Positions 51,037 through 60,005 of a stretch of DNA of 64,000 nt are shown here, piece by piece. Positions within the stretch are counted from its first letter, which is position 1. Every line of letters begins with the position of its first letter. Below the pieces are notes generated by a model. That model saw nothing but the letters and a program-made list of their open reading frames with translations. It ran no database searches and had not been told where the DNA came from. The stretch lies in contig NZ_CP013266.1 in the NCBI RefSeq assembly GCF_001456115.1, forward strand, positions 21,175 through 85,174, given 5' to 3'. Source of the stretch: Sphingobium baderi (GTDB lineage: Bacteria; Pseudomonadota; Alphaproteobacteria; Sphingomonadales; Sphingomonadaceae). Made by a program: the position numbers and the translations under genes.

Positions 51037-52575
51037 TCAGGATAATCGGGTTGGCGCCGCGCTTCCGCTTGTGGCGCTCAGCAGTGACAATGGGGGCAGT
51101 ACTCTCGCGAGGTAGGGTTCGATGTCGTCGAGACTGGCCGTATCGAAGGTCGCCCCAACATAGCCGTCCGGGCGGATGAGCAACGTGCTTCCGCTTACAA
51201 GCCCGAGCTGGTCGAATGGATCACGCAGCTCCGCTGCATCGCCGATTGAAATCACCCGCACCCCCTCACGCCCGCCGGCATCCGGTCTATAATCGGCTGC
51301 CGCCCGAACCAACGTCCAATGCGGCCCGGTCATCATATCGAAAAGGCGTCTGGGCTGGCCTGCCGCGCCGACAAGCGCGGCGTCGAACATTCGGCGACCA
51401 GCGAAAATCTTCGATATCCGGGTGTCGCCATCGTGCGAGAGCGATGATCTCGCATAATCGAGGTCGAGCTGGTCCGTATCGCGGCCACGCGCTTGCACAC
51501 CCTGCTGCCGCTGCGCATCAAGCAATCTGCTAGACAGCCCGAGCATGTGTTGCGCGATCGGGCGGCGCTCTTGCTCATAAGTGTCGAGCAGAGCATCCGG
51601 CGCGCCCGCCAACACCGACGAGAGCTTCCAACCCAGGTTGTAGGCGTCCTGAACGCTCGTGTTCAGTCCCTGCCCGCCCGTTGGCGGATGGATATGCGCG
51701 GCATCGCCGATGAGGAACACGCGACCGACGCGATAGCGATCGGCGAGGCGCGCGTTCATGCTGTAGGCTGAAGCCCATGACACCGAGCGTATCTCGATAC
51801 CGCTCCTCGCCGATCTTTCGCCGATCATCCGCTCGAGAACCTTGGGCGACAAGTCCGGCTCTCCATCAATCGGGATGGGAGCCTGGACCTGAAACAGGTT
51901 GGTGCCGGCGAGCGGACAGATCACGACAAGCCGCTCCATGTCGCCGCTGTTGAACTGGTGCCACGCATCGCGGTCGAGCCCACTCAGCCGAACGTCGGCG
52001 ACGACTGCGCGCACGCCCAGCGTCTTGCCCGGGAACGCTACGCGGAGGGCCTTTCTGACGAAGCTCCGGCCTCCGTCGGCACCGACCAGATACCGCGTCT
52101 GGACGCGCTCCTCGCCCCGAGGCGAGCGAAGATGGACGCTGACGCCGCCTTCGCCGTGGTCGAAGCCGATCAGCGATGAATCGAACTCAACCGCGTGGCC
52201 CAGCTCGGCAAGCCGCTCCCGCATGACCGCTTCGGTCAGGAACTGCGGCAGCATCAATGCCTTGCGGTAGGGCGCATCCGGGGTCGGCGCCCGCTCCTCG
52301 AACATCGACTTTTCTTCATAGCTGCCATCCGACCGGTAATCGCGGGCCGGCGGATAGATCCCGCCCGCAGCCGTGATGCGGTCGAGGATGCCAAGATCTT
52401 CGAACACCTCCTGCGTGCGCGGCTGTATGCCCTTTCCCCGCGACCCACCGAACGGGCGCTCGAGCTTTTCGATAATGCGGAACGAGACGCCCCGCCGTGC
52501 CAGATCGATCGCGAGCGTCAGTCCGGCCGCACCTGCTCCGCAGATCAACACATCGATGTCCGCCAACACTTCCAT
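51037..52575 (-). CDS. FAD-dependent aromatic monooxygenase
   Basis: 512 aa, PheA/TfdB-type flavoprotein hydroxylase. VLICGAGAAGLTLAIDLARRG binds FAD, YLVGADGGRSFVRK is the DG motif, and VFLIGDAAHIHPPTGGQGLNTSVQDAYNLGWKL the GD motif. The C-terminal 150 residues form the thioredoxin-like domain of the phenol hydroxylase group. ATG 52575 has GAGG 5 nt upstream. It is divergent from a MarR gene that probably controls it. The substrate is likely a phenol or other aromatic, or a drug such as a rifamycin or tetracycline; the sequence alone does not decide. Confidence 0.85.
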   Translation of the reverse strand: MEVLADIDVLICGAGAAGLTLAIDLARRGVSFRIIEKLERPFGGSRGKGIQPRTQEVFEDLGILDRITAAGGIYPPARDYRSDGSYEEKSMFEERAPTPDAPYRKALMLPQFLTEAVMRERLAELGHAVEFDSSLIGFDHGEGGVSVHLRSPRGEERVQTRYLVGADGGRSFVRKALRVAFPGKTLGVRAVVADVRLSGLDRDAWHQFNSGDMERLVVICPLAGTNLFQVQAPIPIDGEPDLSPKVLERMIGERSARSGIEIRSVSWASAYSMNARLADRYRVGRVFLIGDAAHIHPPTGGQGLNTSVQDAYNLGWKLSSVLAGAPDALLDTYEQERRPIAQHMLGLSSRLLDAQRQQGVQARGRDTDQLDLDYARSSLSHDGDTRISKIFAGRRMFDAALVGAAGQPRRLFDMMTGPHWTLVRAAADYRPDAGGREGVRVISIGDAAELRDPFDQLGLVSGSTLLIRPDGYVGATFDTASLDDIEPYLARVLPPLSLLSATSGSAAPTRLS

Positions 52576-52587
52576 ACGCGCCTCATG

Positions 52588-52603
52588 CATGTATATTACA
52601 CAT
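52588..52603. promoter_or_regulatory. Candidate MarR operator between divergent genes
   Basis: The imperfect dyad CATGTATATTACACAT lies midway between the monooxygenase and MarR starts, in a 48-nt gap. Only the outer ATGT/ACAT arms are symmetrical. Its position would let one dimer block both promoters. Confidence 0.35.
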
Positions 52604-52623
52604 ATCAGGAATGGGCAGGACCG

Positions 52624-53100
52624 ATGTCAAACGAAAAAGTGCATAGTGCACATATATCCGCCGGACTGCCCGATCTGCATCGATCGCTGATCGAGATCGT
52701 GAGCGTCATGAACCGGCCCGAGCGAGACGCGGAATTGCTCGCACGGGCAGGCCTGTCGCTGGAGCGTGCGTTGTTTCCGCTGCTTATTCTGGTCGAACGC
52801 GTCGGCCCGATCGGGGTGGTCGACCTCGCCGGCCGTGTCGGCCGGGATTATACGACGGTCAGTCGGCAGGTCTCGCGTCTGGAAGAATTGGGGCTGGTCA
52901 GCCGCCAGCCCGGCGTTGGTGACAAGCGTATCAGACAGGCGGTGATCACCGGAAAGGGTAAAGAGGCCGCAGACTCCGTTGCTTCCGCCAGGGAACAGTG
53001 GGCGGTAGCGATGTTCGAAGACTGGGAAGTCAGTGACTTCGAGGAGTTGATCCGCCTGCTCCGCATGCTGGTAAAGACGATGTGTCGTGATAACGGCTGA
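52624..53100 (+). CDS. MarR-family regulator
   Basis: 158 aa. The winged helix is seen as RVGPIGVVDLAGRVGRDYTTVSRQVSRLEELGLVSRQPGVGDKRIRQAVITGKG, with the DxRxxxxxLTxxG-type wing. Helices at each end form the dimer. The frame is open far upstream, but homology begins at this ATG. It probably senses an aromatic ligand and represses the divergent monooxygenase. Confidence 0.85.
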   Translation: MSNEKVHSAHISAGLPDLHRSLIEIVSVMNRPERDAELLARAGLSLERALFPLLILVERVGPIGVVDLAGRVGRDYTTVSRQVSRLEELGLVSRQPGVGDKRIRQAVITGKGKEAADSVASAREQWAVAMFEDWEVSDFEELIRLLRMLVKTMCRDNG

Positions 53101-53219
53101 GGTGAATCGGTCCGGTTCGACCCACTCTTCCTTCATCGGTTTTTCCCGGCGTCCATGAGCATGGGGTAGTCTGGAGCAACTTCAAACACCTGCGTTTCCC
53201 TCTCTGCCTGTCGGACGAC

Positions 53220-53936
53220 CTATGACAGGAAGCGGATAATGAGCGGCGCCATGAGCGCCGTCACAAGACCGTTGATCCCGATCCCCAGCGCCGAGAAGGC
53301 AGCCGCGAGCGGATCCCGACCTGCGACTTGGCTCGCGGCAACGCCGCTCCCCGCAACACCTGCTGCAAGACCGTGAGCGCGCCAGTCTTTGACACCGAAG
53401 CGGCGAAGCAACGGTTCCCCCGTGATGGCGGCGATGACGCCGCCCAGAATGGCCAGCACGGCGGTAAGGGCCGGCAAGCCCCCCACCTGCTCCACGACCG
53501 CCATCGCGATCGGCGTCGTCACGGCCTTGGGTGCCATGGAGATCGCAATTTGCTTCGACCCGCCCAAGAGCACGACCAATAGAATACCCGAGACGATCGA
53601 CACGGCCGAGCCGGCGATCAGGGCAATGGTGATGCCAGCAAGGGATTGCCGGACATGGCGGATGTTGCGCGCCAGCGGAACGCCCAGCGCAACCGTGACC
53701 GGCCCCAGAAGGAAATGGATGAACTGCGCGCCCGCGAAATATTGTCGGTAAGGCGTTCCCGTCAGCGATAGCACCGTCACGCAAAGCGTGATCGCTATGA
53801 GCACCGGGCTAGCCCATGCTTTGCCGCTCATTCGGTCCTGGAACCGCTGTCCCGCCAGATAGGCCGCGAGCGTTACCGCGATCCATAACAGCGGCGACGT
53901 CGACAGAGACGTCCAAACCTGAAAGCCGCCGGTCAC
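53220..53936 (-). CDS. lrgB: LrgB/CidB-family membrane protein
   Basis: 238 aa from GTG 53936, which overlaps the lrgA stop. About seven membrane segments; LLGPVTVALGVPLARN and SMAPKAVTTPIAMAVVEQVGGLPALTAVLAILGGVIAA are the conserved LrgB blocks. The frame runs far upstream through lrgA without meaning. The pair is thought to act in murein hydrolase control or in export of small acids such as pyruvate or glycolate. Confidence 0.85.
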   Translation of the reverse strand: MTGGFQVWTSLSTSPLLWIAVTLAAYLAGQRFQDRMSGKAWASPVLIAITLCVTVLSLTGTPYRQYFAGAQFIHFLLGPVTVALGVPLARNIRHVRQSLAGITIALIAGSAVSIVSGILLVVLLGGSKQIAISMAPKAVTTPIAMAVVEQVGGLPALTAVLAILGGVIAAITGEPLLRRFGVKDWRAHGLAAGVAGSGVAASQVAGRDPLAAAFSALGIGINGLVTALMAPLIIRFLS

Positions 53937-54325
53937 GATGCGGGTGGCTCCAAGCCTTCCGCGGCACGCCAAGCTTCCCACCAATGCATCACCATCCCGG
54001 TCGTCACCAGGCTCAGCAGGGTCGAGCCGACCAATGCCGCGATCGTGGCTACCCAGAAGCCGCGGAGAAGCGGCAGGACCGACACGATGCCCACGCCCGC
54101 CGGCACGAACAACAGGCCCATGTGGCGGATCAACGTGTCGGCGACCACGGTTACCGCCCGATCCGACGATGCCGTCTGATCTGCCCCGCGAACGCTGAGG
54201 ATCGCCGCCAGAAGGAACATACCGATAACCGGCCCCGGAAGCGGAAGCCCGAGGCCGATCCTGACGATCTCGCCGACGAGCTGACACAGGATCAGGAGCA
54301 GCAGTCCCAGCGTGATAGCAGGCAT
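53933..54325 (-). CDS. lrgA: LrgA/CidA-family membrane protein
   Basis: 130 aa with four hydrophobic segments: TLGLLLLILCQLVGEIVRIGLGLPLPGPVIGMFLLAAIL, then HMGLLFVPAGVGIVSVLPLL and ATIAALVGSTLLSLVTTGMVM. LPLPGPVIGM and LFVPAGVG are the family motifs. Translationally coupled to lrgB. Confidence 0.85.
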   Translation of the reverse strand: MPAITLGLLLLILCQLVGEIVRIGLGLPLPGPVIGMFLLAAILSVRGADQTASSDRAVTVVADTLIRHMGLLFVPAGVGIVSVLPLLRGFWVATIAALVGSTLLSLVTTGMVMHWWEAWRAAEGLEPPAS

Positions 54326-54431
54326 GATGGATCAGCGAGCCGGGTGGGCTCGCGCCCCATGCATCGAACAGTCCTCACCGCACTGGCGCGACCATCTGCG
54401 CTGCCCGGTCATCGGTGCGCGCGCACGCAGG

Positions 54432-55265
54432 TCACTGACGCCAGACCTTTGCCGTTTCTGAGGCAAGAGCGACAAAATCGGGCACCACGATCTGCGGCTG
54501 GGGGACGTTGGGGACGACCAGAGGAGCGTTGACGCGACGCGTGATCAATGCACCACCCGAAAAGCCTGCCGCTTGGGCACCGAGGGTGTCCCACATATGA
54601 GCCGCGACCATGCCACATGCCGACATCGGCACGCCGAGTTCCTCGGCAACCATATGATAGCATTGTGCCGCCGGTTTGAAGCGTCGCACGCGGTCGATGC
54701 TGAATTCGCGCTCGAAATACCTGTATAGGCCGGCGTTTTCGGCCGGGCTGGGCTTCACCGGCGGCGAATTCGTGAAAGCGATGAGGCGGAAACCCTGAGC
54801 CTTCAAAGCGGTCAGGCCACGCGCCACGTCCGGATGGGGCGGCATGGTCGCGAATCGGTGATGGAGCTCGTCGATATCGGATTGCTTCACCGAGACCCGG
54901 TGAATATCCGCCAGCATCTTCAAGACGCCCTTCCCCAATTCGAAGAAGGTCGCATATGGCCCGGCCAGCGTGATCGCATTCGAATAGAGCACCAGCTGGG
55001 CGAACCATTCCCGCAGGACGGCTTTGTCACCGAAAACGCGCTCGAATACGGGCGACGTGTAATCGATGTTCAACGTCGTCTCATTGATGTCGAAGACCAG
55101 GATGGACGGGGCAGGGCCTTGCACGGCCGGCGAAGCCGTCCGCGCCTGCGCAGCCACACTCGGCGTGGCGCTCGCGATCAATCCGCCCGCCGCGACGGTT
55201 CCCAAGCTAGTCAGAAGGCCCCGACGGCCCATCACAGGAGTCTCAAATTCAGCCATCTTCTTCAT
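54432..55265 (-). CDS. Exported HAD-superfamily (haloacid dehalogenase type II-like) protein
   Basis: 277 aa. The N-terminus has a twin-arginine signal (MGRRGLLTSLGTVAAGGLIASA). Then SILVFDINETTLNIDYTSP is HAD motif I with the nucleophile aspartate, LIAFTNSPP motif II, RRFKPAAQCYHMVAEELG the lysine, and MVAAHMWDTLGAQAAGF motif III. Export of a type II dehalogenase-like protein through Tat is unusual. A palindrome shared with the CGNR gene lies 71 nt upstream. The substrate is unknown. Confidence 0.82.
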   Translation of the reverse strand: MKKMAEFETPVMGRRGLLTSLGTVAAGGLIASATPSVAAQARTASPAVQGPAPSILVFDINETTLNIDYTSPVFERVFGDKAVLREWFAQLVLYSNAITLAGPYATFFELGKGVLKMLADIHRVSVKQSDIDELHHRFATMPPHPDVARGLTALKAQGFRLIAFTNSPPVKPSPAENAGLYRYFEREFSIDRVRRFKPAAQCYHMVAEELGVPMSACGMVAAHMWDTLGAQAAGFSGGALITRRVNAPLVVPNVPQPQIVVPDFVALASETAKVWRQ

Positions 55266-55335
55266 CCTTGTCTCGCCGCGCACAGCGCTTTCCGATGGCG
55301 TGTCGCACACGACCCCGATCACATCGGTGTGACAA

Positions 55336-55350
55336 ACCGGTTAAACCGGT
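55336..55350. promoter_or_regulatory. ACCGGTT dyad upstream of the HAD gene
   Basis: ACCGGTT-A-AACCGGT at 55336-55350 is a perfect dyad with one central base. The core AAACCGGTT recurs at 57853-57862 as AAACCGGTTT, just upstream of the CGNR regulator. The rest of 55351-55450 has no gene. Confidence 0.5.
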
Positions 55351-55450
55351 CTGAAAGGTTTGGGAAGTCGAAATTTGATGTCTTGCGTCTGCATGGATCG
55401 AACATCCCTGGGCACGCCGCCATCAGGTGCATTACGATACGCCAGCAGAC

Positions 55451-56428
55451 TTATGGTTCGCCCTCGACAAGCGCCTCGGCCAGGCGCTCTTGGCGGTTCC
55501 GTGCCGGCAATTCGCTGTTGACCAGCCACAATGCTATTCCGATCAGGCCGCCACCGCAGGCTTGGATCCACGTCAGTGTGGATCCGAGAATGAAGTAGGA
55601 CAGGATCACAGTGAACAACGGCGCCAGGAAGAGGAAGCCGCTGGTTTTCGTAGCGCCGCCCTTCTCCAGGGCCACGTACCATAGCCCGAAGGATGCCGTG
55701 GAGGCGGGGATCGCCAGCCAGAGGAACCAACCCCATTCCTCTCTCGTGACGACGGCCGGCCAGTGCTCGCCCGTTCCATAGGCGATCGCGAGAATAGCAA
55801 TGGCGCCGACCAGCATCTGCCAGAAGCTCAGGCCCCATGCCTGGAATGGCAGACCGGCACGCTTGTTGACGATCGTCGCCACCGCCCAGCAAAAAGCCGA
55901 TGCTATGCCGATGATTTCGCCGAGCAGGGTTTGACCGCCCGAGAACATGTCCGGTCCGAGGCCGATGGCAAGACACACGCCGACGATCCCGAGAAAGAGC
56001 CCCGCCAATCGTCCCCGATGAAGCGATTCACCGAGGAAGAAGCGGCCGAGCACCGCGACCCAGATCGGGTTGGTGAACAGCAGGATCGCGGCCGTGGATG
56101 CCGATACGAATTGCATCGCCCAGAACAACAGGCCCATCACTGCAGCGGTCTGGATCAGGCCTATGACGATCACCAGGGCACCCTCGCGAAGTCCGGCCTT
56201 GCGTGGGAAAAGGCTGCGCTTGAACTCGCCCTTGTCGAGAACGACCAAAGGAAGAGTAGCAAGCGCTGCGACCAGAAAGCGCCACCCCGCCAGGATCATC
56301 GGCGGAAAGCCCTGCTGGAGCAGGATCTTGCCTGCGACGAAGCTTGACCCCATCAGGAATGTCGAAGCGACCAAGGTGATCAGAAACGGGATTTGCGACG
56401 CCGGAACGGGGCGCGAATGCTCTGCCAC
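55451..56428 (-). CDS. EamA/DMT-family transporter
   Basis: 325 aa, ten predicted membrane segments in two EamA repeats: LVASTFLMGSSFVAGKILLQQGFPPMILAGWRFLVAALATLP begins the first, and LLGEIIGIASAFCWAVATIVNKRA the second. GTG 56428 lies 3 nt after the hydrolase stop; the ribosome site is weak, suggesting coupling. It likely exports a metabolite of the adjoining hydrolase or dehydrogenase. Confidence 0.85.
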   Translation of the reverse strand: MAEHSRPVPASQIPFLITLVASTFLMGSSFVAGKILLQQGFPPMILAGWRFLVAALATLPLVVLDKGEFKRSLFPRKAGLREGALVIVIGLIQTAAVMGLLFWAMQFVSASTAAILLFTNPIWVAVLGRFFLGESLHRGRLAGLFLGIVGVCLAIGLGPDMFSGGQTLLGEIIGIASAFCWAVATIVNKRAGLPFQAWGLSFWQMLVGAIAILAIAYGTGEHWPAVVTREEWGWFLWLAIPASTASFGLWYVALEKGGATKTSGFLFLAPLFTVILSYFILGSTLTWIQACGGGLIGIALWLVNSELPARNRQERLAEALVEGEP

Positions 56429-56430
56429 GG

Positions 56431-57276
56431 TTACGCGCCCCGGCTTGGTGCCAAGAATGGGAGGATGAGTGCGGCAAGTTCGTCGGGCGCATCTTCCGGC
56501 AGGAAATGTCCCGCCTGATCGATTCTCTCGAACCGGCCGTTCGTCAGCGCCGCCGCGAGGCGTATGCCCAATTCGATAGGCTGGAACACGTCTTTGGCGC
56601 CCCAAATGATGAGCGTAGGTACGTTGAGCCGTTCGATCGCGTCAGATCGCGTTGCCAGTTCCTCCGTCCGCAGCGCGCGGGCTGCCCGCAGATAGGCACG
56701 GCGCCCCTCCACCCCCGAGAAGGGCCGTTCGTAGGCGTCGATCAGCTCGGACGTGACCTTCTCACCATGCACCATTCCCCGCGACAGGCCCTTGGCCAAA
56801 CCCTTCTTCAGATCGAAGTCGGGTGCGCCGAGGATGTCATCCCAAACCGGCTCCTTCAGCCGGGCGATCCCAGGTTCCGGAAAGGAATCATAGACGATCG
56901 AATCCACGAGGATGAGCCGATCGAACATCTCAGGTTCGGCGAGGGCGATCAGCTGGGCGATGCCGCCGCCGATATCGTGACCGACGATGGCGCCTCGCTC
57001 CCAGCCAAGCATTCGAAGCGCCTTCGCCACGATATCGGCTTGAGCCAGTATTCCGAGGTCGGCGTCCTGCGGCTTATCGCTGTCACCATAACCGAGCAGG
57101 TCGAGGGCAATGACCTCCCTGCCGGCAGAGACAAGGGTCGGGATGACGTTCCGCCATAGGTGCCGATGGGTCGGAATGCCGTGAATCAGAGCAACGGCCG
57201 GACCGCGGCCCACGCGCGTACAGGCGATTCGATGGCCACCAAGGTTCAGGGTGCCATTCTCGGGATCAATGCTCAT
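56431..57276 (-). CDS. Alpha/beta hydrolase, haloalkane dehalogenase / epoxide hydrolase-like
   Basis: 281 aa. VALIHGIPTHRHLWRNVIPTL gives the oxyanion site. AIVGHDIGGGIAQLIALAEP is the elbow with an aspartate nucleophile (HDxGG), as in haloalkane dehalogenases, fluoroacetate dehalogenases and epoxide hydrolases. LIIWGAKDVFQP carries the acid and IDQAGHFLPEDAP the histidine. The start overlaps the CGNR stop by 11 nt. Dehalogenation is possible but the lid residues do not decide. Confidence 0.85.
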   Translation of the reverse strand: MSIDPENGTLNLGGHRIACTRVGRGPAVALIHGIPTHRHLWRNVIPTLVSAGREVIALDLLGYGDSDKPQDADLGILAQADIVAKALRMLGWERGAIVGHDIGGGIAQLIALAEPEMFDRLILVDSIVYDSFPEPGIARLKEPVWDDILGAPDFDLKKGLAKGLSRGMVHGEKVTSELIDAYERPFSGVEGRRAYLRAARALRTEELATRSDAIERLNVPTLIIWGAKDVFQPIELGIRLAAALTNGRFERIDQAGHFLPEDAPDELAALILPFLAPSRGA

Positions 57277-57841
57277 GGGGGTGCTGCCTGTTGCGTGTGC
57301 GGAACGCCGCGCCCTTGGCGCGGCTGCCGCACCGATCCATCGAGCACCAGCGTCGCCTCGAACTGCGCGACGTGTCGAGGAACAGCATCCGGCAGTCGGG
57401 CTGTTCGCACGCCTTGATACGCGTTCGCAGCGGGTCGCCGAACAGATCGATCGCATCCCTAGCGATGGTTGCCAGCGCCGTCTGAAAAGAGTCATCGGCG
57501 ATCAGTTCCACGGTTCCCGACCCGGCGTCGAGCTTCGGGACAGCCAGCGGGAGCGCCGCCATGGTGTTAAGTGTATCGACCGCCGCTGTCGGCATCTTCC
57601 GTTCCGCTGCCACGGCATCGGCAACCTTCCAGATCGCTTCGCGCAGTTGGGAAAGCCGAGTGGTCTGGTCGACGTTCAACACGAGTAATTCCGCGCTCAA
57701 ACCGGCAGCACGCAGCCATCGAGCCGAAGCGCCTTCCGGCGCCAGAACATCGCGAGGCTCGGATGCCCTGCGGCGGACGGTCGCCGGGAGATCCAGGGCA
57801 AGCCGACCGGAATTGAAGCGGAACTCGTTTATATTAAGCAT
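57266..57841 (-). CDS. CGNR zinc-finger regulator
   Basis: 191 aa. The N-terminal domain (FRFNSGRLALDLPATVRRR) fits the ABATE ligand-binding module. The C-terminus has KACEQPDCRMLFLDTSRSSRRRWCSMDRCGSRAKGAAFR, the CGNR zinc finger (here CGSR). Start 57841 (MLNINEF) fits the family; two ATGs lie upstream to 57871. These are stress-linked transcription factors. It heads the hydrolase-EamA operon and probably binds the AAACCGGTTT palindrome. Confidence 0.85.
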   Translation of the reverse strand: MLNINEFRFNSGRLALDLPATVRRRASEPRDVLAPEGASARWLRAAGLSAELLVLNVDQTTRLSQLREAIWKVADAVAAERKMPTAAVDTLNTMAALPLAVPKLDAGSGTVELIADDSFQTALATIARDAIDLFGDPLRTRIKACEQPDCRMLFLDTSRSSRRRWCSMDRCGSRAKGAAFRTRNRQHPHEH

Positions 57842-57852
57842 ACAAACCATAT

Positions 57853-57862
57853 AAACCGGTTT
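57853..57862. promoter_or_regulatory. AAACCGGTTT palindrome before the CGNR gene
   Basis: A perfect 10-bp palindrome 12 nt upstream of the preferred CGNR start, with a partial copy (ACAAACCAT) at 57842-57850. Its core recurs before the HAD gene at 55336. Confidence 0.5.
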
Positions 57863-57933
57863 GCTGCACATTCAAGGATCAGTCCGCGTCGCGAGCAACA
57901 TCGTAGCTGGCGCGGACCTGATCGCGCTCCGCT

Positions 57934-58695
57934 TCATTTCCCGCCGGTGACGTCCAAGAACGTATTGGTAATGAAGGATGCTTCCTTGCTGGCAAGCCAG
58001 AGTATCGCTGCCGCGACCTCTTCCGGCTGCCCGCCTCGTCCCATCGGGATCGTATCTTTCACGCGATCGACCCGGCCCGGCTCTCCGCCACTGGCGTGCA
58101 TCTCCGTATAGATATGGCCCGGCCGAACGCACGCGACGCGGATACCGTCCCTCGCCACTTCCTTGGCAAAGCCCGTCGAGAAGGTCTCGAGCGCTCCCTT
58201 CGATGCGGCATAATCGACATATTCGTTGGGGCTGCCGAGACGGGCCGATGCAGACGAGACGTTGATCACGACGCCGCCATTGCCACCATAGCGGGACGAC
58301 ATACGCCTGGTTGCTTGCTGGGCACAAAGCATCGGACCGATGGCGTTGACCGCGAAGATTCGCTGCATCCTTTGAAAATCCACGTCTTCCAAACGGGACT
58401 GCCGCGCGATGATCCCTGCATTGTTGACCAGCACATCGAGCCGCCCGAACCGTCGGTCGATCTCGGCGAACAGGGCGGCAACCTGATCCGGATCGCCATT
58501 GTCGGCCCGCACGGCGATTGCCCGTCGTCCAGTGCCTGTGATGTCGTCCACGACGGCAAGCGCCGCGTGCTCGTTCGAAGCATAGCTGATCGCGACATCA
58601 TAGCCCTTGGCCGCCGCGAGCCGGGCCGTCGCCGCGCCGACACCCCGACTCCCGCCGGTTATCAGGATGACCGGTGTTTCCGTGTCCATAGCCAT
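57934..58695 (-). CDS. Short-chain dehydrogenase/reductase
   Basis: 253 aa, classical SDR. VILITGGSRGVGAATARLAAAKG is the cofactor motif, VLVNNAGI the structural motif, NVSSASARLG the serine, and YVDYAASKGALE the YxxxK pair. SYASNEHAA, with no acidic residue after strand 2, suggests NADP. The end ASFITNTFLDVTGGK is typical. It lies 13 nt after the MFS gene and is probably cotranscribed with it. Confidence 0.9.
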   Translation of the reverse strand: MAMDTETPVILITGGSRGVGAATARLAAAKGYDVAISYASNEHAALAVVDDITGTGRRAIAVRADNGDPDQVAALFAEIDRRFGRLDVLVNNAGIIARQSRLEDVDFQRMQRIFAVNAIGPMLCAQQATRRMSSRYGGNGGVVINVSSASARLGSPNEYVDYAASKGALETFSTGFAKEVARDGIRVACVRPGHIYTEMHASGGEPGRVDRVKDTIPMGRGGQPEEVAAAILWLASKEASFITNTFLDVTGGK

Positions 58696-58708
58696 CTCGG
58701 CAACTCCT

Positions 58709-59926
58709 TCAGGTCAAAGATCGCGCAGGAGATGCGCGAAGTGCGGGGCGCAACGCTGCCACCAGGGGAATGATCGCACCGGCCGTCAGGCCGGAGGCGA
58801 CGATGCCGATCGACTGGCTGCTATGGTCGGCGATCGCTCCATACAGGATCGGCGCGATGCCGCCCGATCCGATGACGCTCGTGTAGAAGATCGCGAACGC
58901 CCGCCCGGTGTCGCCGCTCGGCGCCAGGTCGGGAACCGTGCCGTAGAGCACCGAAGACGTCCCATTAAGAACGACGCCGAGCAAGGGCAACACAACGAGC
59001 AAGGCTGCGAGCGGCGTGAACAGGGTCGCGACGATCAGCAGCGCCGTGGCACCCTCAGTCACTATGACGCTTCCGATGACGCCCAGGCGCTCGCTAACCC
59101 AGGTACACGCCGCCTTGCCGAACGCGCCGCCGACGAACAGGAGGGCGAGGGCGATGCCGACCGTCGCGGAACCCCCGCCCCGCGCGTGGATCAGGAACGG
59201 GAGGAACAGCAGATAGCCCATGCGGGTCGCGGTATCGAGGCCGCCGATGATCGTCAGAAGCCCGAAGCCATGCCGGGAGTGTCCAGCGACGGCAGGTCGG
59301 TCACCAGTGTCATCCTGAACGGTAACGGCAGGTGCCAATCTCACGAGGATGCCGGCAACGACCAGCCCGAGCAGCGCCATCAGCCCGAGGACGGGTCGCC
59401 ATGCGAGCAACGGAAGAAGCAGTGCCGCCAGCGCTGGCAAAGTGGCTTTGCCGAGATCGCCTGCGAAATTGTAGATGCCGAGCGGACGCCTCGCCTCGGC
59501 GCCATAGGTTTCGGTGACGAGGACCGATCCACGGGGGTGCTGGATACTCGATCCGATGCCGGCCACCACGAGCCCGATGCACAGACCTGCGAAGCCCACC
59601 GGCAGCGCCATGATGCAGTAACCGGCTGCGGCGGTCAGCGTCGCGATCAGCAGTGCGGTTCGAGGAGAGAACCGCCGCAGCGCGCGGTCGGCGGGGAGCT
59701 GAAGGCCCCCCATCGTCGCGTAATACAAAGCCCGGACAATGGCCAAACCCGCATAGGAAAGGCCGAATTGCGTCTGCCAGATCGGCAGGAAAGCATAGAG
59801 GGCATCGGTATAGCCGTCGTGGAGGGCATGGACGATCGACGCTGCCAGCAGATTGCGCGATCGCGCGGGAGCAGCCTCCGGCGAGGGGGTGATAAATCCG
59901 TTCGAGCTGCTCGCGATACTGTCCAT
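58709..59926 (-). CDS. MFS transporter
   Basis: 405 aa with twelve predicted segments. HALHDGYTDALYAFLPIWQTQFGLSYAGLAIVRALYYATMGGLQLPAD resembles the Fsr (fosmidomycin-resistance-like) branch. GSSIQHPRGSVLVTETYG and RPLGIYNFAGDLGKAT are central motifs. Divergent from the LysR gene, which probably controls it. Confidence 0.88.
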   Translation of the reverse strand: MDSIASSSNGFITPSPEAAPARSRNLLAASIVHALHDGYTDALYAFLPIWQTQFGLSYAGLAIVRALYYATMGGLQLPADRALRRFSPRTALLIATLTAAAGYCIMALPVGFAGLCIGLVVAGIGSSIQHPRGSVLVTETYGAEARRPLGIYNFAGDLGKATLPALAALLLPLLAWRPVLGLMALLGLVVAGILVRLAPAVTVQDDTGDRPAVAGHSRHGFGLLTIIGGLDTATRMGYLLFLPFLIHARGGGSATVGIALALLFVGGAFGKAACTWVSERLGVIGSVIVTEGATALLIVATLFTPLAALLVVLPLLGVVLNGTSSVLYGTVPDLAPSGDTGRAFAIFYTSVIGSGGIAPILYGAIADHSSQSIGIVASGLTAGAIIPLVAALRPALRASPARSLT

Positions 59927-59975
59927 TACTGCCTACACATAGTAGGTCAGTAAATTGCAACCAGCCGCCGATTGA

Positions 59976-59990
59976 TCACGGTTATCGTGA
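59976..59990. promoter_or_regulatory. Candidate LysR operator (TCACG-N5-CGTGA)
   Basis: TCACG (59976-59980) and CGTGA (59986-59990) are perfect arms with a 5-nt spacer, in the 79-nt gap between the MFS and LysR starts and 15 nt from the LysR ATG. Confidence 0.35.
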
Positions 59991-60005
59991 GCTTTATGCA
60001 CGGGT

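Noticed and set aside
53937..54287. Long 5' extension of the lrgB frame
   Set aside because: It overlaps lrgA in another frame and has an Arg/Gly-rich shadow composition; the GTG at 53936 overlapping the lrgA stop is the better start.
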